Assembly: GCF_001657485.1 (NCBI RefSeq)
Contig: NZ_LXFU01000052.1
Location: 248,001-312,000 of the forward strand
DNA from: Rhizobium sp. WYCCWR10014
GTDB taxonomy: Bacteria > Pseudomonadota > Alphaproteobacteria > Rhizobiales > Rhizobiaceae
Direction: 5' to 3'
Length of the DNA: 64,000 nucleotides
Shown piece after piece: positions 17,446-26,226 of the stretch. The notes beneath the pieces are model-generated. The model ran no database searches and was not told the DNA's origin. It saw nothing but the letters and a program-made list of their open reading frames with translations. The stretch's first letter is position 1, and each line of letters opens with the position of its first letter. The translations under genes and the position numbers were made by a program.

Positions 17446-18519
17446 TCATCGCTCGTCGGGAACCACGACCAATTTGCCGACGAAATTCTTCGCCATGAAA
17501 TCGGTCTGCGCGCGGTGGAATTCCGACAGCGGATAGACGCCGCCGACGAGAGGCCGGATTTTCCGGCTTTCGATATAGCCGACGATCCGGCGGAAGTCGG
17601 CGCGGCTTCCCTGGCTCGAGCCGTGCAGCTCCAGCTGCTTCAGATACATGGTCCGCAAATCGAGCTGGACGACCGGGCCGGCGATGGCGCCGGCCGTCGT
17701 GTAGCGGCCTTCGGGGCGCAGGATCTTCAGGAGATCGTTGAACAGCGGTCCACCGACGAGATCGGCGACGACATCGATCGGCTGGCCATGGCTGGCGGCA
17801 TGGACGGCTTCGACGAGATCGCCCTTGCCGCGGGTCACCACCGCCTCGGCGCCGATATCGAGCATCGCCGCCTCCTTGCCGGGGCCGGCGACCGCGATCG
17901 GGATGGCGCCGCGAGCGCGTGCGAGCTGGATGATCGCCGAGCCGACGCCGCCCGAGGCGCCGGTCACGAGAACGCGTTCACCGGCGACAAGCCTTGCTCG
18001 TTCCAGCATGCGCTCGCCGGTCAGATAGGCGCAGCAGAAGGTAGCGAGTTCGACGTCGGTCAGATCGGTTACGACAACATGGGCGTTCTCGGACGGCAGT
18101 GCCATGTATTCGGCATAACCGCCGTCGCGGCCATGGCCCATGTAATCGATGTCGGCGAGGCTGTCGTCGTCGCGGTTGTAGATCGAGAAGTCGACCATGA
18201 CGCGTTCGCCGATGCGCGCCGAATTAACGCCGGTGCCGACGTCGACGATATGGCCGACCGTATCCGTGCCCTGAATGCGCGGGAATGTCAGCGTGTTGCC
18301 TTGCCTGCGCCATGTGGAGACGGCGGACGGATCGTCCTCGGTGCCGTAGGCGCCCTGGCGTACCCAGACGTCGGTATTGTTCATGCCGCAGGCCGTAACG
18401 CGGATCAGGACTTCGCCGTGCGCGGGTCTCGGGACGGGCACCTCCCTGTTATAGACGAGCTTGTCCAGACCGCCATGACCGGTGAGCAATACGGCCGCCA
18501 TCTTTTCCGGGATCGTCAT
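17446..18519 (-). CDS. Zinc-type/quinone-like MDR alcohol dehydrogenase
   Basis: Medium-chain dehydrogenase/reductase, 357 aa. The N-terminal GroES-like domain carries ACGMNNTDVWVRQGAYG. The Rossmann fold reads VLVTGASGGVGSAIIQLARARGA, a glycine motif of NADP-type members. It lacks an obvious structural-zinc cysteine cluster, which fits a quinone-reductase-like subgroup. It starts 14 nt downstream of doeD on the same strand and is likely cotranscribed with the ectoine degradation genes. This enzyme is not a standard part of the published ectoine pathway, so its role here is open. Confidence 0.85.
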   Translation of the reverse strand: MTIPEKMAAVLLTGHGGLDKLVYNREVPVPRPAHGEVLIRVTACGMNNTDVWVRQGAYGTEDDPSAVSTWRRQGNTLTFPRIQGTDTVGHIVDVGTGVNSARIGERVMVDFSIYNRDDDSLADIDYMGHGRDGGYAEYMALPSENAHVVVTDLTDVELATFCCAYLTGERMLERARLVAGERVLVTGASGGVGSAIIQLARARGAIPIAVAGPGKEAAMLDIGAEAVVTRGKGDLVEAVHAASHGQPIDVVADLVGGPLFNDLLKILRPEGRYTTAGAIAGPVVQLDLRTMYLKQLELHGSSQGSRADFRRIVGYIESRKIRPLVGGVYPLSEFHRAQTDFMAKNFVGKLVVVPDER

Positions 18520-18533
18520 GCTGGTCTTCTCCC

Positions 18534-19913
18534 TCAGATGGTCTTGAAGACGGTTTCGATCGCATCCGCCGCGGCCTTGACCACGATGTCGGCCTCCTCG
18601 CGTGTCAGGCAGAGCGGCGGGGCGAAGCCGAGGATATCGCCCTGCGGCATGGCGCGGCCGATGACGCCGCGTTCGAGGAGGGCAGAGGCAACCTGCGGAC
18701 CGATCTTGCGGCCGGCATCGAAGAACGTGCGGTCGTCCCTGTCCTCGACGAATTCGATGGCCGCCATCAGCCCGTCACCGCGGACTTCGCCGACGTTGCG
18801 GTGGCCGCCGACAGCCTTTGCAAGTTCCGAACGGAAATAGGCGCCGGTCGTGCCGGCATTCTCGACGATGCCGAGTTCGTCGATCAGTTCGAGATTGGCA
18901 ATACCTGCGGCAGCACAGATCGGATGGGCGGAATAGGTCCAGCCGTGGCCGATCGCGCCAAGCTGATCGGACCCCTGCACCAGGACTTGCCACATCTTGT
19001 TCGAAACGATCGTGCCGGAAAGGGGAGCGTAGGCCGAGGTCAGCCCCTTGGCGATGGTGATCAGGTCCGGCTTCATGCCGTAATGATCCGAGCCGAACAT
19101 CGTGCCGAGGCGACCGAAGCCGGTGACGACTTCATCGGCGACGAGCAGGATGTCATATTTGTCGAGTACGGCCTGGATCTTCTGCCAGTAGGTTTTCGGC
19201 GGCGGCACGATGCCGCCGGTGCCGAGGATGGGTTCGCCGATGAAGGCGGCGATCGTTTCCGGGCCTTCGGCGATGATCATCTCCTCGAGCTTGTCGGCGC
19301 AATATTGCGAGAACTGCTCCTCGCTCATCGACCGATCGGGGCGGCGGAAATAATAGGGTGCTTCGGTATGCAGCACCGGCGCCCGCGGCAGATCGAAGGC
19401 GTTGTGGAAGAGTGCAAGGCCGGTGAGGCTTCCGGTCATGACGCCGGAGCCGTGATAACCGCGCCAGCGCGAGATGATCTTCTTCTTTTCCGGACGGCCG
19501 AGGATGTTGTTGTAGTACCAGATGAGCTTGATGTTGGTCTCGTTGGCATCCGAGCCGGAGAGACCGAAATAGACGCGGCTCATGCCGGTGGGCGCGCGGT
19601 CGATGATCATCTTCGAAAGGGTGATCGAGGCTTCCGTGCCATGGCCGACATAGGCGTGGTAGTAGGCGAGATTCTTTGCCTGTTCGGCGATCGCATCGGC
19701 GATTTTCTGGCGGCCATAGCCGACATTGACGCAATAGAGTCCGGCAAAGGCGTCGAGGCTTTTGCGGCCTGTCGTGTCGGTGATGTAGACGCCTTCGCCG
19801 CCGGCGACGACACGGGTCGGCGTCTCGCCGCGGGCATGCCCGCCCATATGGGTCGAGGGGTGGAAGAAGTGATCGCGGTCCCAGGCGGTGAGTTCGTTGC
19901 TTCTGTCGAGCAT
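18534..19913 (-). CDS. doeD: Diaminobutyrate aminotransferase (ectoine degradation DoeD)
   Basis: Class III PLP-dependent aminotransferase, 459 aa. The PLP lysine is Lys289 in TIAKGLTSAYAPLSG, and the cofactor Asp is in LLVADEVVTGFGR. The family GYHGSGVMTGS segment is present. The start at 19913 (MLDRSNEL) is chosen because the longer frame adds low-complexity residues that overlap the upstream gene. In ectoine catabolism DoeD converts L-2,4-diaminobutyrate to aspartate semialdehyde, which the enzyme of the upstream gene oxidises. Assignment rests on cluster context; alone it would be annotated as an omega-aminotransferase. Confidence 0.85.
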   Translation of the reverse strand: MLDRSNELTAWDRDHFFHPSTHMGGHARGETPTRVVAGGEGVYITDTTGRKSLDAFAGLYCVNVGYGRQKIADAIAEQAKNLAYYHAYVGHGTEASITLSKMIIDRAPTGMSRVYFGLSGSDANETNIKLIWYYNNILGRPEKKKIISRWRGYHGSGVMTGSLTGLALFHNAFDLPRAPVLHTEAPYYFRRPDRSMSEEQFSQYCADKLEEMIIAEGPETIAAFIGEPILGTGGIVPPPKTYWQKIQAVLDKYDILLVADEVVTGFGRLGTMFGSDHYGMKPDLITIAKGLTSAYAPLSGTIVSNKMWQVLVQGSDQLGAIGHGWTYSAHPICAAAGIANLELIDELGIVENAGTTGAYFRSELAKAVGGHRNVGEVRGDGLMAAIEFVEDRDDRTFFDAGRKIGPQVASALLERGVIGRAMPQGDILGFAPPLCLTREEADIVVKAAADAIETVFKTI

Positions 19914-19956
19914 GTCTAGCCTCTTTCTTGAAATGGGGGTCTCACTTGAAATGGGG

Positions 19957-21459
19957 TCAGGCGGCCGTGTCGATGCAGAGATATTTGAGCTCGGTGAAGG
20001 CCTCGAGCCCGTGGCGTGACCCCTCGCGGCCGAGGCCGGACTGCTTCCAGCCGCCGAAGGGAATGGGAGCACCGGTGATCTTCACGCGGTTGACCGCGAC
20101 CATGCCGTATTCCAGCGCACGGCCGAGCCGCATCTGGCGGGCGCCGTTTTCCGTGACGATATAGGCGACGAGGCCATATTCGGTATCGTTGGCGCGGGCG
20201 ATAACCTCATCTTCCGTGTCGAAGGCGGTAACTGCCGCCACAGGCCCGAAAGTCTCCTCACGCATGATCAGCGCCTCCGCCGGCACATCGGTCAGCAGCG
20301 TCGGTTCGTAAAAAAGCCGGCCGGCCTTGTGGCGCTTGCCGCCGGTGACAAGCCGTGCGCCACGCGTCAGCGCGTCGGAGACCTGTTCCTCGACCTTGGC
20401 GACGGCGCGTTCATGCATCAGCGGTCCGATCTCGGCGCCATCCTCGAGCCCCGCACCGACCTTTAGTTCGGCAATGCGGTGGGCGAAGGCCTTGGTGAAG
20501 CCGTCAGCGATCCGCCGCTGGACGAAGATGCGATTGGCGGCAAGGCAATCCTGGCCCGATGTGGCAAACTTGGCGTTGACCGCGATATCGACCGCCTTTT
20601 CGATATCGGCGTCGTCGAAGATGATCAGCGGGGCGTGGCCGCCGAGTTCCATCACCAGTCGCTTCAGGGTCGGCGCGCACTGGGCGGCGATCAGCCGTCC
20701 GATCCCCGTGGAGCCGGTAAAGCTCATGGCGCGCACGCGGGTGTCGGCACACATCCGCCCGACGATGGTTGCGGCATTGCCGGTGACCACGTTGAAGACG
20801 CCGGCCGGAATGCCCGCCCGTTCGCCGATCTCGGCAAGCGCCAGTGCTGAAAGCGGCGTCTCGGAGGAGGGGTGGGCGACCACCGTGCATCCGGCGGCCA
20901 GCGCTGCGGCAGCCTTTCGGGTAAGCATGGCAGAAGGGAAATTCCAGGGCGTGACGATGCCGACGACGCCGAGCGCCTCGCGCCGGACGATCATTTCCGC
21001 GCCGGGCAGATGGCTGGTGACGCTTTCGGCGTTCAGCCGCTTGCCGTCCTCGGCATACCATTCGACGAAGGAGGCGGCGTAATCGATCTCGCCACGCGAT
21101 TCCGCAAGCGGCTTGCCCTGTTCGAGCGTCATGATCAGCGCCAGATCCTCCTTGGCCGCAAGCATCAGCTCAAACCATTTGCGCAGGATCGCCGCGCGGC
21201 TTTGCGGCAGCATCGCGCGCCATGCGGCAAAAGCCTCCGACGCCGCATCGATCGCTACCGCCGTCTCATCGGCGCCAAGGCTTGCAACCCAGGCCAGCGT
21301 CGCCGACGAGGCAGGATCGGTGACCTCGAAACTCTTCCCTGATTGGCCGGCGATCCACCGGCCGCCGACATAGGCCAGATCGCGCAGGAGATGACGGTCG
21401 GCGAGCCGCGACAACGCGTCATGATAGGCGGGGCGGGCAAAAACGGCGGTCATGTCCAT
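19957..21459 (-). CDS. doeC: Aspartate-semialdehyde dehydrogenase of ectoine degradation (DoeC; SSDH-like)
   Basis: Aldehyde dehydrogenase resembling succinate-semialdehyde dehydrogenase, 500 aa. Catalytic Cys305 lies in SGQDCLAAN, general-base Glu271 in ELGGHAP, and the PWNFP motif is present. The NAD(P)-binding segment usually reading KPSxxTP here reads HPSSETP (His196 in place of Lys), an unusual change at a cofactor-contacting position. In the ectoine route DoeC oxidises aspartate semialdehyde to aspartate. It lies between asnC and doeD on the minus strand. Confidence 0.87.
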   Translation of the reverse strand: MDMTAVFARPAYHDALSRLADRHLLRDLAYVGGRWIAGQSGKSFEVTDPASSATLAWVASLGADETAVAIDAASEAFAAWRAMLPQSRAAILRKWFELMLAAKEDLALIMTLEQGKPLAESRGEIDYAASFVEWYAEDGKRLNAESVTSHLPGAEMIVRREALGVVGIVTPWNFPSAMLTRKAAAALAAGCTVVAHPSSETPLSALALAEIGERAGIPAGVFNVVTGNAATIVGRMCADTRVRAMSFTGSTGIGRLIAAQCAPTLKRLVMELGGHAPLIIFDDADIEKAVDIAVNAKFATSGQDCLAANRIFVQRRIADGFTKAFAHRIAELKVGAGLEDGAEIGPLMHERAVAKVEEQVSDALTRGARLVTGGKRHKAGRLFYEPTLLTDVPAEALIMREETFGPVAAVTAFDTEDEVIARANDTEYGLVAYIVTENGARQMRLGRALEYGMVAVNRVKITGAPIPFGGWKQSGLGREGSRHGLEAFTELKYLCIDTAA

Positions 21460-21592
21460 TCTCCTCGTGGCGGTTGACGTCAGTCTTCCACGGGAGCGGG
21501 CGAGAGATTGTCTGTTGGCGGATGCGAAAAGAGAGAGATGGTCTAAAGGACGGCGGCCTGGCAGAGAGATTGTCTACGGCGCGGTCTGGTCT

Positions 21593-22084
21593 TCAGGTCT
21601 GTTCTTCGCTGGCGGCAGTGAAGGAAGAGACCGGAAGGACTGTTTCGTCCTTCACCGTCTTGGTGACGATGTAGGTGAAGTAGCGGTCGATGCCGAGTTC
21701 GCGGTCGAGAAGCCCATCGACCAGCCGTTGATAGGCGTCGATATCGGGTGCGATGATCTTCAGGATGTAATCAACGCCGCCGCCGACCGACCAGCAGGCA
21801 ACGATCTCCGGGATTGCGCCGATGGCGCGCTCGAAGCGCTCGAAATCCGCCTGGCGATGGTTGGCGAGCGTCACTTCCATCATCACGCTGGCGACCGGCG
21901 CGATGCGCCGTGGCGCGACGCGCGCGTGGTAACCGGTGATGATCCCGGCCTTTTCGAGCTTGCGTAGCCGCATCCAGCACGGCGTCGGCGACAGTCCAGC
22001 CTTTTCGGCCAGCGCCAGTTTGGTGATGCGGCCGTCGCGCTGGACGGCGTCGAGAATGCGCAGGTCGATGGCGTCGAGCTTCAT
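21593..22084 (-). CDS. doeX: Lrp/AsnC family transcriptional regulator (DoeX type)
   Basis: Feast/famine regulator, 163 aa. The N-terminal winged helix covers about residues 5-50 (AVQRDGRITKLALAEKAGLS, then CWMRLRKLEKAGII). The C-terminal RAM ligand domain includes VARRIAP-like and VGGGVDYILKI segments. It is upstream of doeC-doeD and divergent from the MocR-type regulator gene. That is the arrangement known for ectoine clusters, where AsnC/DoeX binds a degradation intermediate and tunes the operon. Gap to doeC is 133 nt. Confidence 0.88.
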   Translation of the reverse strand: MKLDAIDLRILDAVQRDGRITKLALAEKAGLSPTPCWMRLRKLEKAGIITGYHARVAPRRIAPVASVMMEVTLANHRQADFERFERAIGAIPEIVACWSVGGGVDYILKIIAPDIDAYQRLVDGLLDRELGIDRYFTYIVTKTVKDETVLPVSSFTAASEEQT

Positions 22085-22185
22085 GGTGCTTTCTTTAGAA
22101 AGAAATCATTTCAAACGCAGGGAAAAGACAATGGGAGCGCATTTTTGCATTGTCAATTGAACTGATTTTCAGCAGTGTTAAAATC
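22085..22185. promoter_or_regulatory. Divergent doeX/enuR promoter region
   Basis: About 100 bp separate the two divergent regulator genes. The stretch is AT-rich and includes TTGTCAATTGAAC, similar to the TTG(T/A)CA core of the repeats before ehuA, so shared control by EnuR is possible. No strong ribosome-binding site precedes the enuR ATG at 22186. Confidence 0.35.
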
Positions 22186-23571
22186 ATGACAAAGTGGCGC
22201 CCCGATCCCTCGCAACTCCGCCGTCCGGCCTATCTCTCGCTTGCCGAGCAAATCGCAAACGCGATCACGGATGGCAAGCTCACCGACGGCACGCAATTGC
22301 CGCCGCACCGCAAGATGGCGGATGATCTGCATCTCTCGGTGCAGACGGTCAGCCGCGCCTATGACGAGTTGATCCGCCGGGGGCTGATATCAGGCGAGAT
22401 CGGACGCGGCAGCTTCGTCCAGACCAGACCGCGCGAGCCGGAGCCGCCTTATCTGCCGGAACGGTTGGGCGAGGTGATCGATCTGTCGATCCTGAAGCCG
22501 GTCTGCGAGCAGATCCATTTGGAAAGGCTGCGGCAGGCCTTCGGCTGGCTTTCGGAAAACCTGCCCTCCAGTTCGGCGCTTTCTTTCAGGCCGAATATGG
22601 TATTTCCGCGCCACCGCGCCGTCGCCACGGAATGGCTGGCGCGCTGCGGGCTGGAGGTATCGCCGCTGAACATCAGCGTGACGAATGGTGCGACATCGGG
22701 CATGACGGTAGCGCTGATGAGCGTCGCCCCGCCCGGCTCGACGGTTGCGACCGAAGCGATCAGCCATCATACGCTCGTTCCGCTCTCCACCTATCTCGGT
22801 TTGCATCTGGAAGGGCTGGCGATCGACGAGGAGGGCATGATCCCCGAGGCTCTGGACGAAGCCTGCCGGAAAGGACCGATCCGGGCCATTTTCCTGCAGC
22901 CATCGGTGATCAACCCGATGGCGGCGCTGATGAGCGCAGAGCGCAGGCAGGCGCTCGCCACTGTCGCCGCCAAGCATGATATCGCGATCATCGAAAACGA
23001 CATTCTTGGCCCAATGGTTGAGGGTCGCGCGCCGCCGATGGCCGCGTTTGCGCCGGAGCGGACACTCTACGTCACGAGCTTCACGAAGATCACCGTTCCG
23101 GGCCTGCGGATCGGTTATCTCGCCGCGCCCGACCGTTATGTCGCCGCCGTTGCCAACCGGCATCTCGTCTCCAACTGGATGGCGACGCCTGCCATGGCCG
23201 AGATCGCCACCCGCTGGGTCAGCGACGGCACGGCAATGGAGCTCGTCAACTGGCAGCGCCGTGCCCTTTTGAGCCGGCACGCGATCGCGGCGGAGATGCT
23301 GGCCGGCCTCAGCTACCGGGCGCATCCGCAAAGCCTGCACGTCTGGCTGCCGCTCTCCGGCAACCATACGGAAGACGGATTCGTATCGCAGGCAAGGCTG
23401 CGCGGCGTGGCGATCGCGCCTGGCAAATCCTTCCACACCGCCGATCAGGGCTGGACGCCGGCCGTGCGCATCTCGCTTGGTTCAACGACCGAAAGTGAGC
23501 TACGGACCGGGCTCGGCATCGTCGCCTCATTGGCGCAAGGAAATCCGGAAGAGCTGCTGCTTGCGATCTGA
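22186..23571 (+). CDS. enuR: MocR/GntR-type regulator of ectoine utilisation (EnuR)
   Basis: GntR winged-helix domain fused to an aminotransferase-I-like effector domain, 461 aa. The HTH spans about residues 15-80 (YLSLAEQIANAI, HRKMADDLHLSVQTVSRAYDEL). The PLP-anchoring lysine is Lys301 in VTSFTKITVPGLRIGYL, close to the position reported for EnuR of Ruegeria pomeroyi. Known EnuR proteins repress ectoine genes until N-acetyl-diaminobutyrate or diaminobutyrate reacts with the bound PLP. The ATG at 22186 is preferred to an upstream TTG. It directly precedes ehuABCD. Confidence 0.9.
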   Translation: MTKWRPDPSQLRRPAYLSLAEQIANAITDGKLTDGTQLPPHRKMADDLHLSVQTVSRAYDELIRRGLISGEIGRGSFVQTRPREPEPPYLPERLGEVIDLSILKPVCEQIHLERLRQAFGWLSENLPSSSALSFRPNMVFPRHRAVATEWLARCGLEVSPLNISVTNGATSGMTVALMSVAPPGSTVATEAISHHTLVPLSTYLGLHLEGLAIDEEGMIPEALDEACRKGPIRAIFLQPSVINPMAALMSAERRQALATVAAKHDIAIIENDILGPMVEGRAPPMAAFAPERTLYVTSFTKITVPGLRIGYLAAPDRYVAAVANRHLVSNWMATPAMAEIATRWVSDGTAMELVNWQRRALLSRHAIAAEMLAGLSYRAHPQSLHVWLPLSGNHTEDGFVSQARLRGVAIAPGKSFHTADQGWTPAVRISLGSTTESELRTGLGIVASLAQGNPEELLLAI

Positions 23572-23693
23572 TGCAGATGCCTTGCGTTTGAGCATATGCA
23601 GAATAATTGTCATGATATTATTTTACGAATTGACATGATTTTGATGGGCCGTCATCGTTAGGACATTGCTTGTCTCAACAGGGAGAGACATGA
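23572..23693 (+). promoter_or_regulatory. ehuA upstream region with repeated ATTG(T/A)CATGAT
   Basis: Two near-identical 11-mers, ATTGTCATGAT (23606-23616) and ATTGACATGAT (23629-23639), lie 23 bp apart between enuR and ehuA. They also form an inverted TGTCA / TGACA pair (23608-23612 and 23631-23635). Spacing of about two helical turns suits a dimeric MocR regulator, so this is the best EnuR operator candidate. GGGAGAG at 23681-23687 is the ribosome-binding site for ehuA. Confidence 0.55.
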
Positions 23694-24479
23694 ATGCTTC
23701 CGCCCATCATCCGCATCGACAACATCGTCAAGAAATACGGCCCGCTGACCGTGCTCGACGGCCTGTCGATGAATGTCATGCCGGGCGAGAAGCTGGCGCT
23801 GATCGGGCCATCCGGCTCCGGCAAGACGACGATCCTGCGCATTCTGATGACGCTGGAGACGATCAGCGGTGGCCATATCGAGGTCGACGGCGAACAGCTC
23901 TATCATATGCCAAATGGCGGCGGGCTAGTTCCGGCCGACGAACGGCATCTGCATCGGATGCGCGAAAAGATCGGCATGGTCTTTCAGCATTTCAATCTGT
24001 TCCCGCATAAATGCGTGCTCGACAACGTGACGCTGGCGCCGATGCTGACCAAGGGCATCAAGCGGCCCGTGGCCGAAAAGCGGGCGATGGAGCTTCTCGA
24101 CATGGTCGGCCTGGCCGACAAGGCTAAAAGTGTCCCGGCGCAGCTTTCCGGCGGGCAGAAGCAGCGCGTCGCCATTGCTAGGGCGCTGGCGCTGTCGCCG
24201 AAGATCATGCTGTTCGACGAGGTGACCTCGGCGCTTGACCCGGAACTGGTCGAGGAGGTGCTGAACGTCATGCGGCGGCTCGCCTCCGAGACCGACATGA
24301 CCATGCTTCTCGTCACGCATGAAATGGGCTTCGCCCATGATTTCGCCGACCGTGTGCTCTTCTTCGATCGCGGCAAGATCGTCGAGGAAGGCAAGCCGGG
24401 CGATATCTTTCGCAATCCGACGCAGGAGAGAACGCAGACCTTCCTGCGCAAGATCATTGCGGCGGGGCACCGCGTCTGA
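23694..24479 (+). CDS. ehuA: Ectoine/hydroxyectoine ABC transporter ATP-binding protein
   Basis: Polar-amino-acid-type ATPase, 261 aa. It has Walker A GPSGSGKTT, the Q-loop VFQHFNLFPH, signature LSGGQKQR, and Walker B ALSPKIMLFDEVTSALDP. An insert of about 15 residues after the first beta-sheet region (YHMPNGGGLVPADERHLH) matches EhuA-type proteins. It is the first structural gene after enuR and is followed by the binding protein and two permeases. The importer brings ectoine and hydroxyectoine across the inner membrane. The start at 23694 follows GGGAGAG. Confidence 0.9.
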   Translation: MLPPIIRIDNIVKKYGPLTVLDGLSMNVMPGEKLALIGPSGSGKTTILRILMTLETISGGHIEVDGEQLYHMPNGGGLVPADERHLHRMREKIGMVFQHFNLFPHKCVLDNVTLAPMLTKGIKRPVAEKRAMELLDMVGLADKAKSVPAQLSGGQKQRVAIARALALSPKIMLFDEVTSALDPELVEEVLNVMRRLASETDMTMLLVTHEMGFAHDFADRVLFFDRGKIVEEGKPGDIFRNPTQERTQTFLRKIIAAGHRV

Positions 24480-24535
24480 CCTCAGACATTGCCCGCAAGA
24501 ACAAGACTCAAGGAAAATCAGAGGAGTTGGGAACG

Positions 24536-25384
24536 ATGAAAGCAGGATATCTTTTGAGCGCCGCCAGCCTGTCGGTGCTTCTGATCACAGCGGCCGCCCC
24601 GGCCTCGGCCGCCGATGACAAGCTCGAGCAGCTGAAGGAGCAAGGCTTTGCGCGTATCGCCATCGCCAACGAGCCGCCGTTCACCGCTGTCGGCGCCGAC
24701 GGCCAGGTGTCCGGCGCTGCCCCCGACGTGGCGCGCGCAATCTTCGAAAAGCTGGGCGTCAAGGAAGTGGTCGCCTCGATCTCGGAATATGGCGCAATGA
24801 TCCCCGGCCTGCAGGCCGGCCGCCATGACGCGATCACCGCAGGCCTCTTCATGAAGCCCGAGCGCTGCAACGCCGTCGCCTATTCCGAACCGATCCTCTG
24901 CGACGCCGAAGCTTTCGCTCTCAAGAAGGGCAACCCGCTGAAGCTGACGAGCTACAAGGACATCGCCGACAATCCGGACGCCAAGATCGGTGCGCCGGGC
25001 GGCGGCACCGAAGAGAAGCTGGCGCTCGAGGCCGGCGTGCCGCGTGACCGCGTCATCGTCGTTCCGGATGGCCAGAGCGGCATCAAGATGCTGCAGGACG
25101 GCCGCATCGACGTCTACTCGCTGCCGGTCCTGTCGATCCATGACCTGATGGCCAAGGCAAACGATCCGAACCTAGAAACCGTCGCTCCTGTCGTCAATGC
25201 GCCGGTCTATTGCGATGGCGCTGCCTTCCGCAAGCAGGACGTTGCGCTCCGCGACGCCTTCGATGTCGAGCTGAAGAAGCTGAAGGAATCGGGCGAATTC
25301 GCCAAGATCATCGAGCCCTACGGTTTCTCGGCCAAAGCGGCGATGTCGACAAGCCGCGAAAAGCTCTGCGCCGCGGCGAAGTAA
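24536..25384 (+). CDS. ehuB: Ectoine/hydroxyectoine substrate-binding protein
   Basis: Periplasmic family-3 solute-binding protein, 282 aa, with a Sec signal peptide that probably ends at ASA in APASAADDK. The mature sequence has IANEPPFTAVGADGQVSG, DVARAIFEKLG and AGRHDAITAGLFMKPERC, the last characteristic of EhuB. The ATG at 24536 is chosen over a TTG 9 nt upstream, with GAGGAG preceding. The transcript is followed by a perfect hairpin (25399-25423) and an RIME-like repeat before ehuC. Confidence 0.92.
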   Translation: MKAGYLLSAASLSVLLITAAAPASAADDKLEQLKEQGFARIAIANEPPFTAVGADGQVSGAAPDVARAIFEKLGVKEVVASISEYGAMIPGLQAGRHDAITAGLFMKPERCNAVAYSEPILCDAEAFALKKGNPLKLTSYKDIADNPDAKIGAPGGGTEEKLALEAGVPRDRVIVVPDGQSGIKMLQDGRIDVYSLPVLSIHDLMAKANDPNLETVAPVVNAPVYCDGAAFRKQDVALRDAFDVELKKLKESGEFAKIIEPYGFSAKAAMSTSREKLCAAAK

Positions 25385-25398
25385 CAAAGGGTAAGCAG

Positions 25399-25423
25399 CC
25401 GGCCATGCCCCAGGCATGGCCGG
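25399..25423 (+). terminator. Stem-loop after ehuB
   Basis: A perfect 11-bp stem (CCGGCCATGCC / GGCATGGCCGG) with a 3-nt loop starts 15 nt after the ehuB stop. No T run follows, so partial termination or protection of the ehuB mRNA is more likely than complete termination. It precedes the ehuC permease. Confidence 0.65.
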
Positions 25424-25443
25424 ATCACCCTCGAACGATCTCC

Positions 25444-25549
25444 TAAAGCGCGTCGCGATCTTTCAGATGCACTCCTCGCGCTTTAGGTCCTTGTTTTTAC
25501 GCATGTTGCTATCGCAAAACCGCTGCAGTTTTGCGCGACATGATCTAGG
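25444..25549 (-). repeat. RIME-like intergenic repeat (copy A)
   Basis: Two-module dispersed repeat between ehuB and ehuC. Module 1 contains a CGCAAAAC/GTTTTGCG inverted repeat (25513-25520 and 25528-25535) next to an ACATG core. Module 2 reads, on the minus strand, AAGGACCTAAAGCGCGAGG and onward. Read on the minus strand it is closely similar, over about 100 bp, to copy E at 58861-58960. It matches the class of Rhizobium intergenic mosaic elements. Confidence 0.75.
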
Positions 25550-25562
25550 AAGCGAGCTGCCG

Positions 25563-26222
25563 ATGGCGGTATGGTCCGGCTATCTGACACTGATCCTTGA
25601 GGGCGCCCTGGTGACGCTCGAACTGACGATCATGGGGTCTGCGCTGGCGCTGGTGATGGCCTTTCTGGCGGGCCTCGGCCGCCTGTCGCGCTTCTTCGCC
25701 GTGCGGGCTCTGGCGACGGCCTATATCGAGTTCTTCCGCGGCACCTCGATCTTCGTCCAGCTCTTCTGGGTCTATTTCGTGCTGCCCTTTGCGGGCTTGA
25801 CCCTGACGCCGCTGCAGGCGGGCGTGCTGGCGCTCGGGCTGAATGTCGGCGCCTATGCGGCGGAGGTGGTGCGTGGCGCCGTCAAGGCTGTCGGGCGCGA
25901 GCAGTCGGAAGCCTGCATCGCGCTCAACCTTTCGCGATACCAGCGCATGCGCCACGTCATCCTGCCGCAGGCGCTGCCGTTGATGCTGCCGACCTTCTGC
26001 AATAATGCGATCGAACTCCTGAAGGGCACGGCCGTCGTGTCGCTGATCTCGCTGACGGATATGACGTTTCAGGCGCAGGTAGTGCGGGCGCAGACCGGCA
26101 ATACGCTTGTGCCCTTCGCGACCATCCTCATCCTCTATTTTCTCATGGCCTCGGCGATCTCGGCGACGATGCGCTGGCTGGAGCGGCGGATGGCGCGCAG
26201 CCTCGACGGCATAAGGACCTGA
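25563..26222 (+). CDS. ehuC: Ectoine/hydroxyectoine ABC transporter permease EhuC
   Basis: HisM/GlnP-type permease, 219 aa with the start at ATG 25563. The longer open frame reads through the upstream repeat and is not credible. Several membrane spans are visible. The family segment FFRGTSIFVQLFW and the EAA-like loop near EVVRGAVKAVGREQSEACIA are present. It works with EhuD as the heteromeric channel and overlaps nothing upstream; ehuD starts 4 nt after its stop. Confidence 0.9.
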   Translation: MAVWSGYLTLILEGALVTLELTIMGSALALVMAFLAGLGRLSRFFAVRALATAYIEFFRGTSIFVQLFWVYFVLPFAGLTLTPLQAGVLALGLNVGAYAAEVVRGAVKAVGREQSEACIALNLSRYQRMRHVILPQALPLMLPTFCNNAIELLKGTAVVSLISLTDMTFQAQVVRAQTGNTLVPFATILILYFLMASAISATMRWLERRMARSLDGIRT

Positions 26223-26226
26223 TCAG

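Noticed and set aside
17515..18840. Plus-strand open frame of 441 aa
   Set aside because: It overlies the MDR and doeD genes on the opposite strand with no family motifs; it is a shadow.
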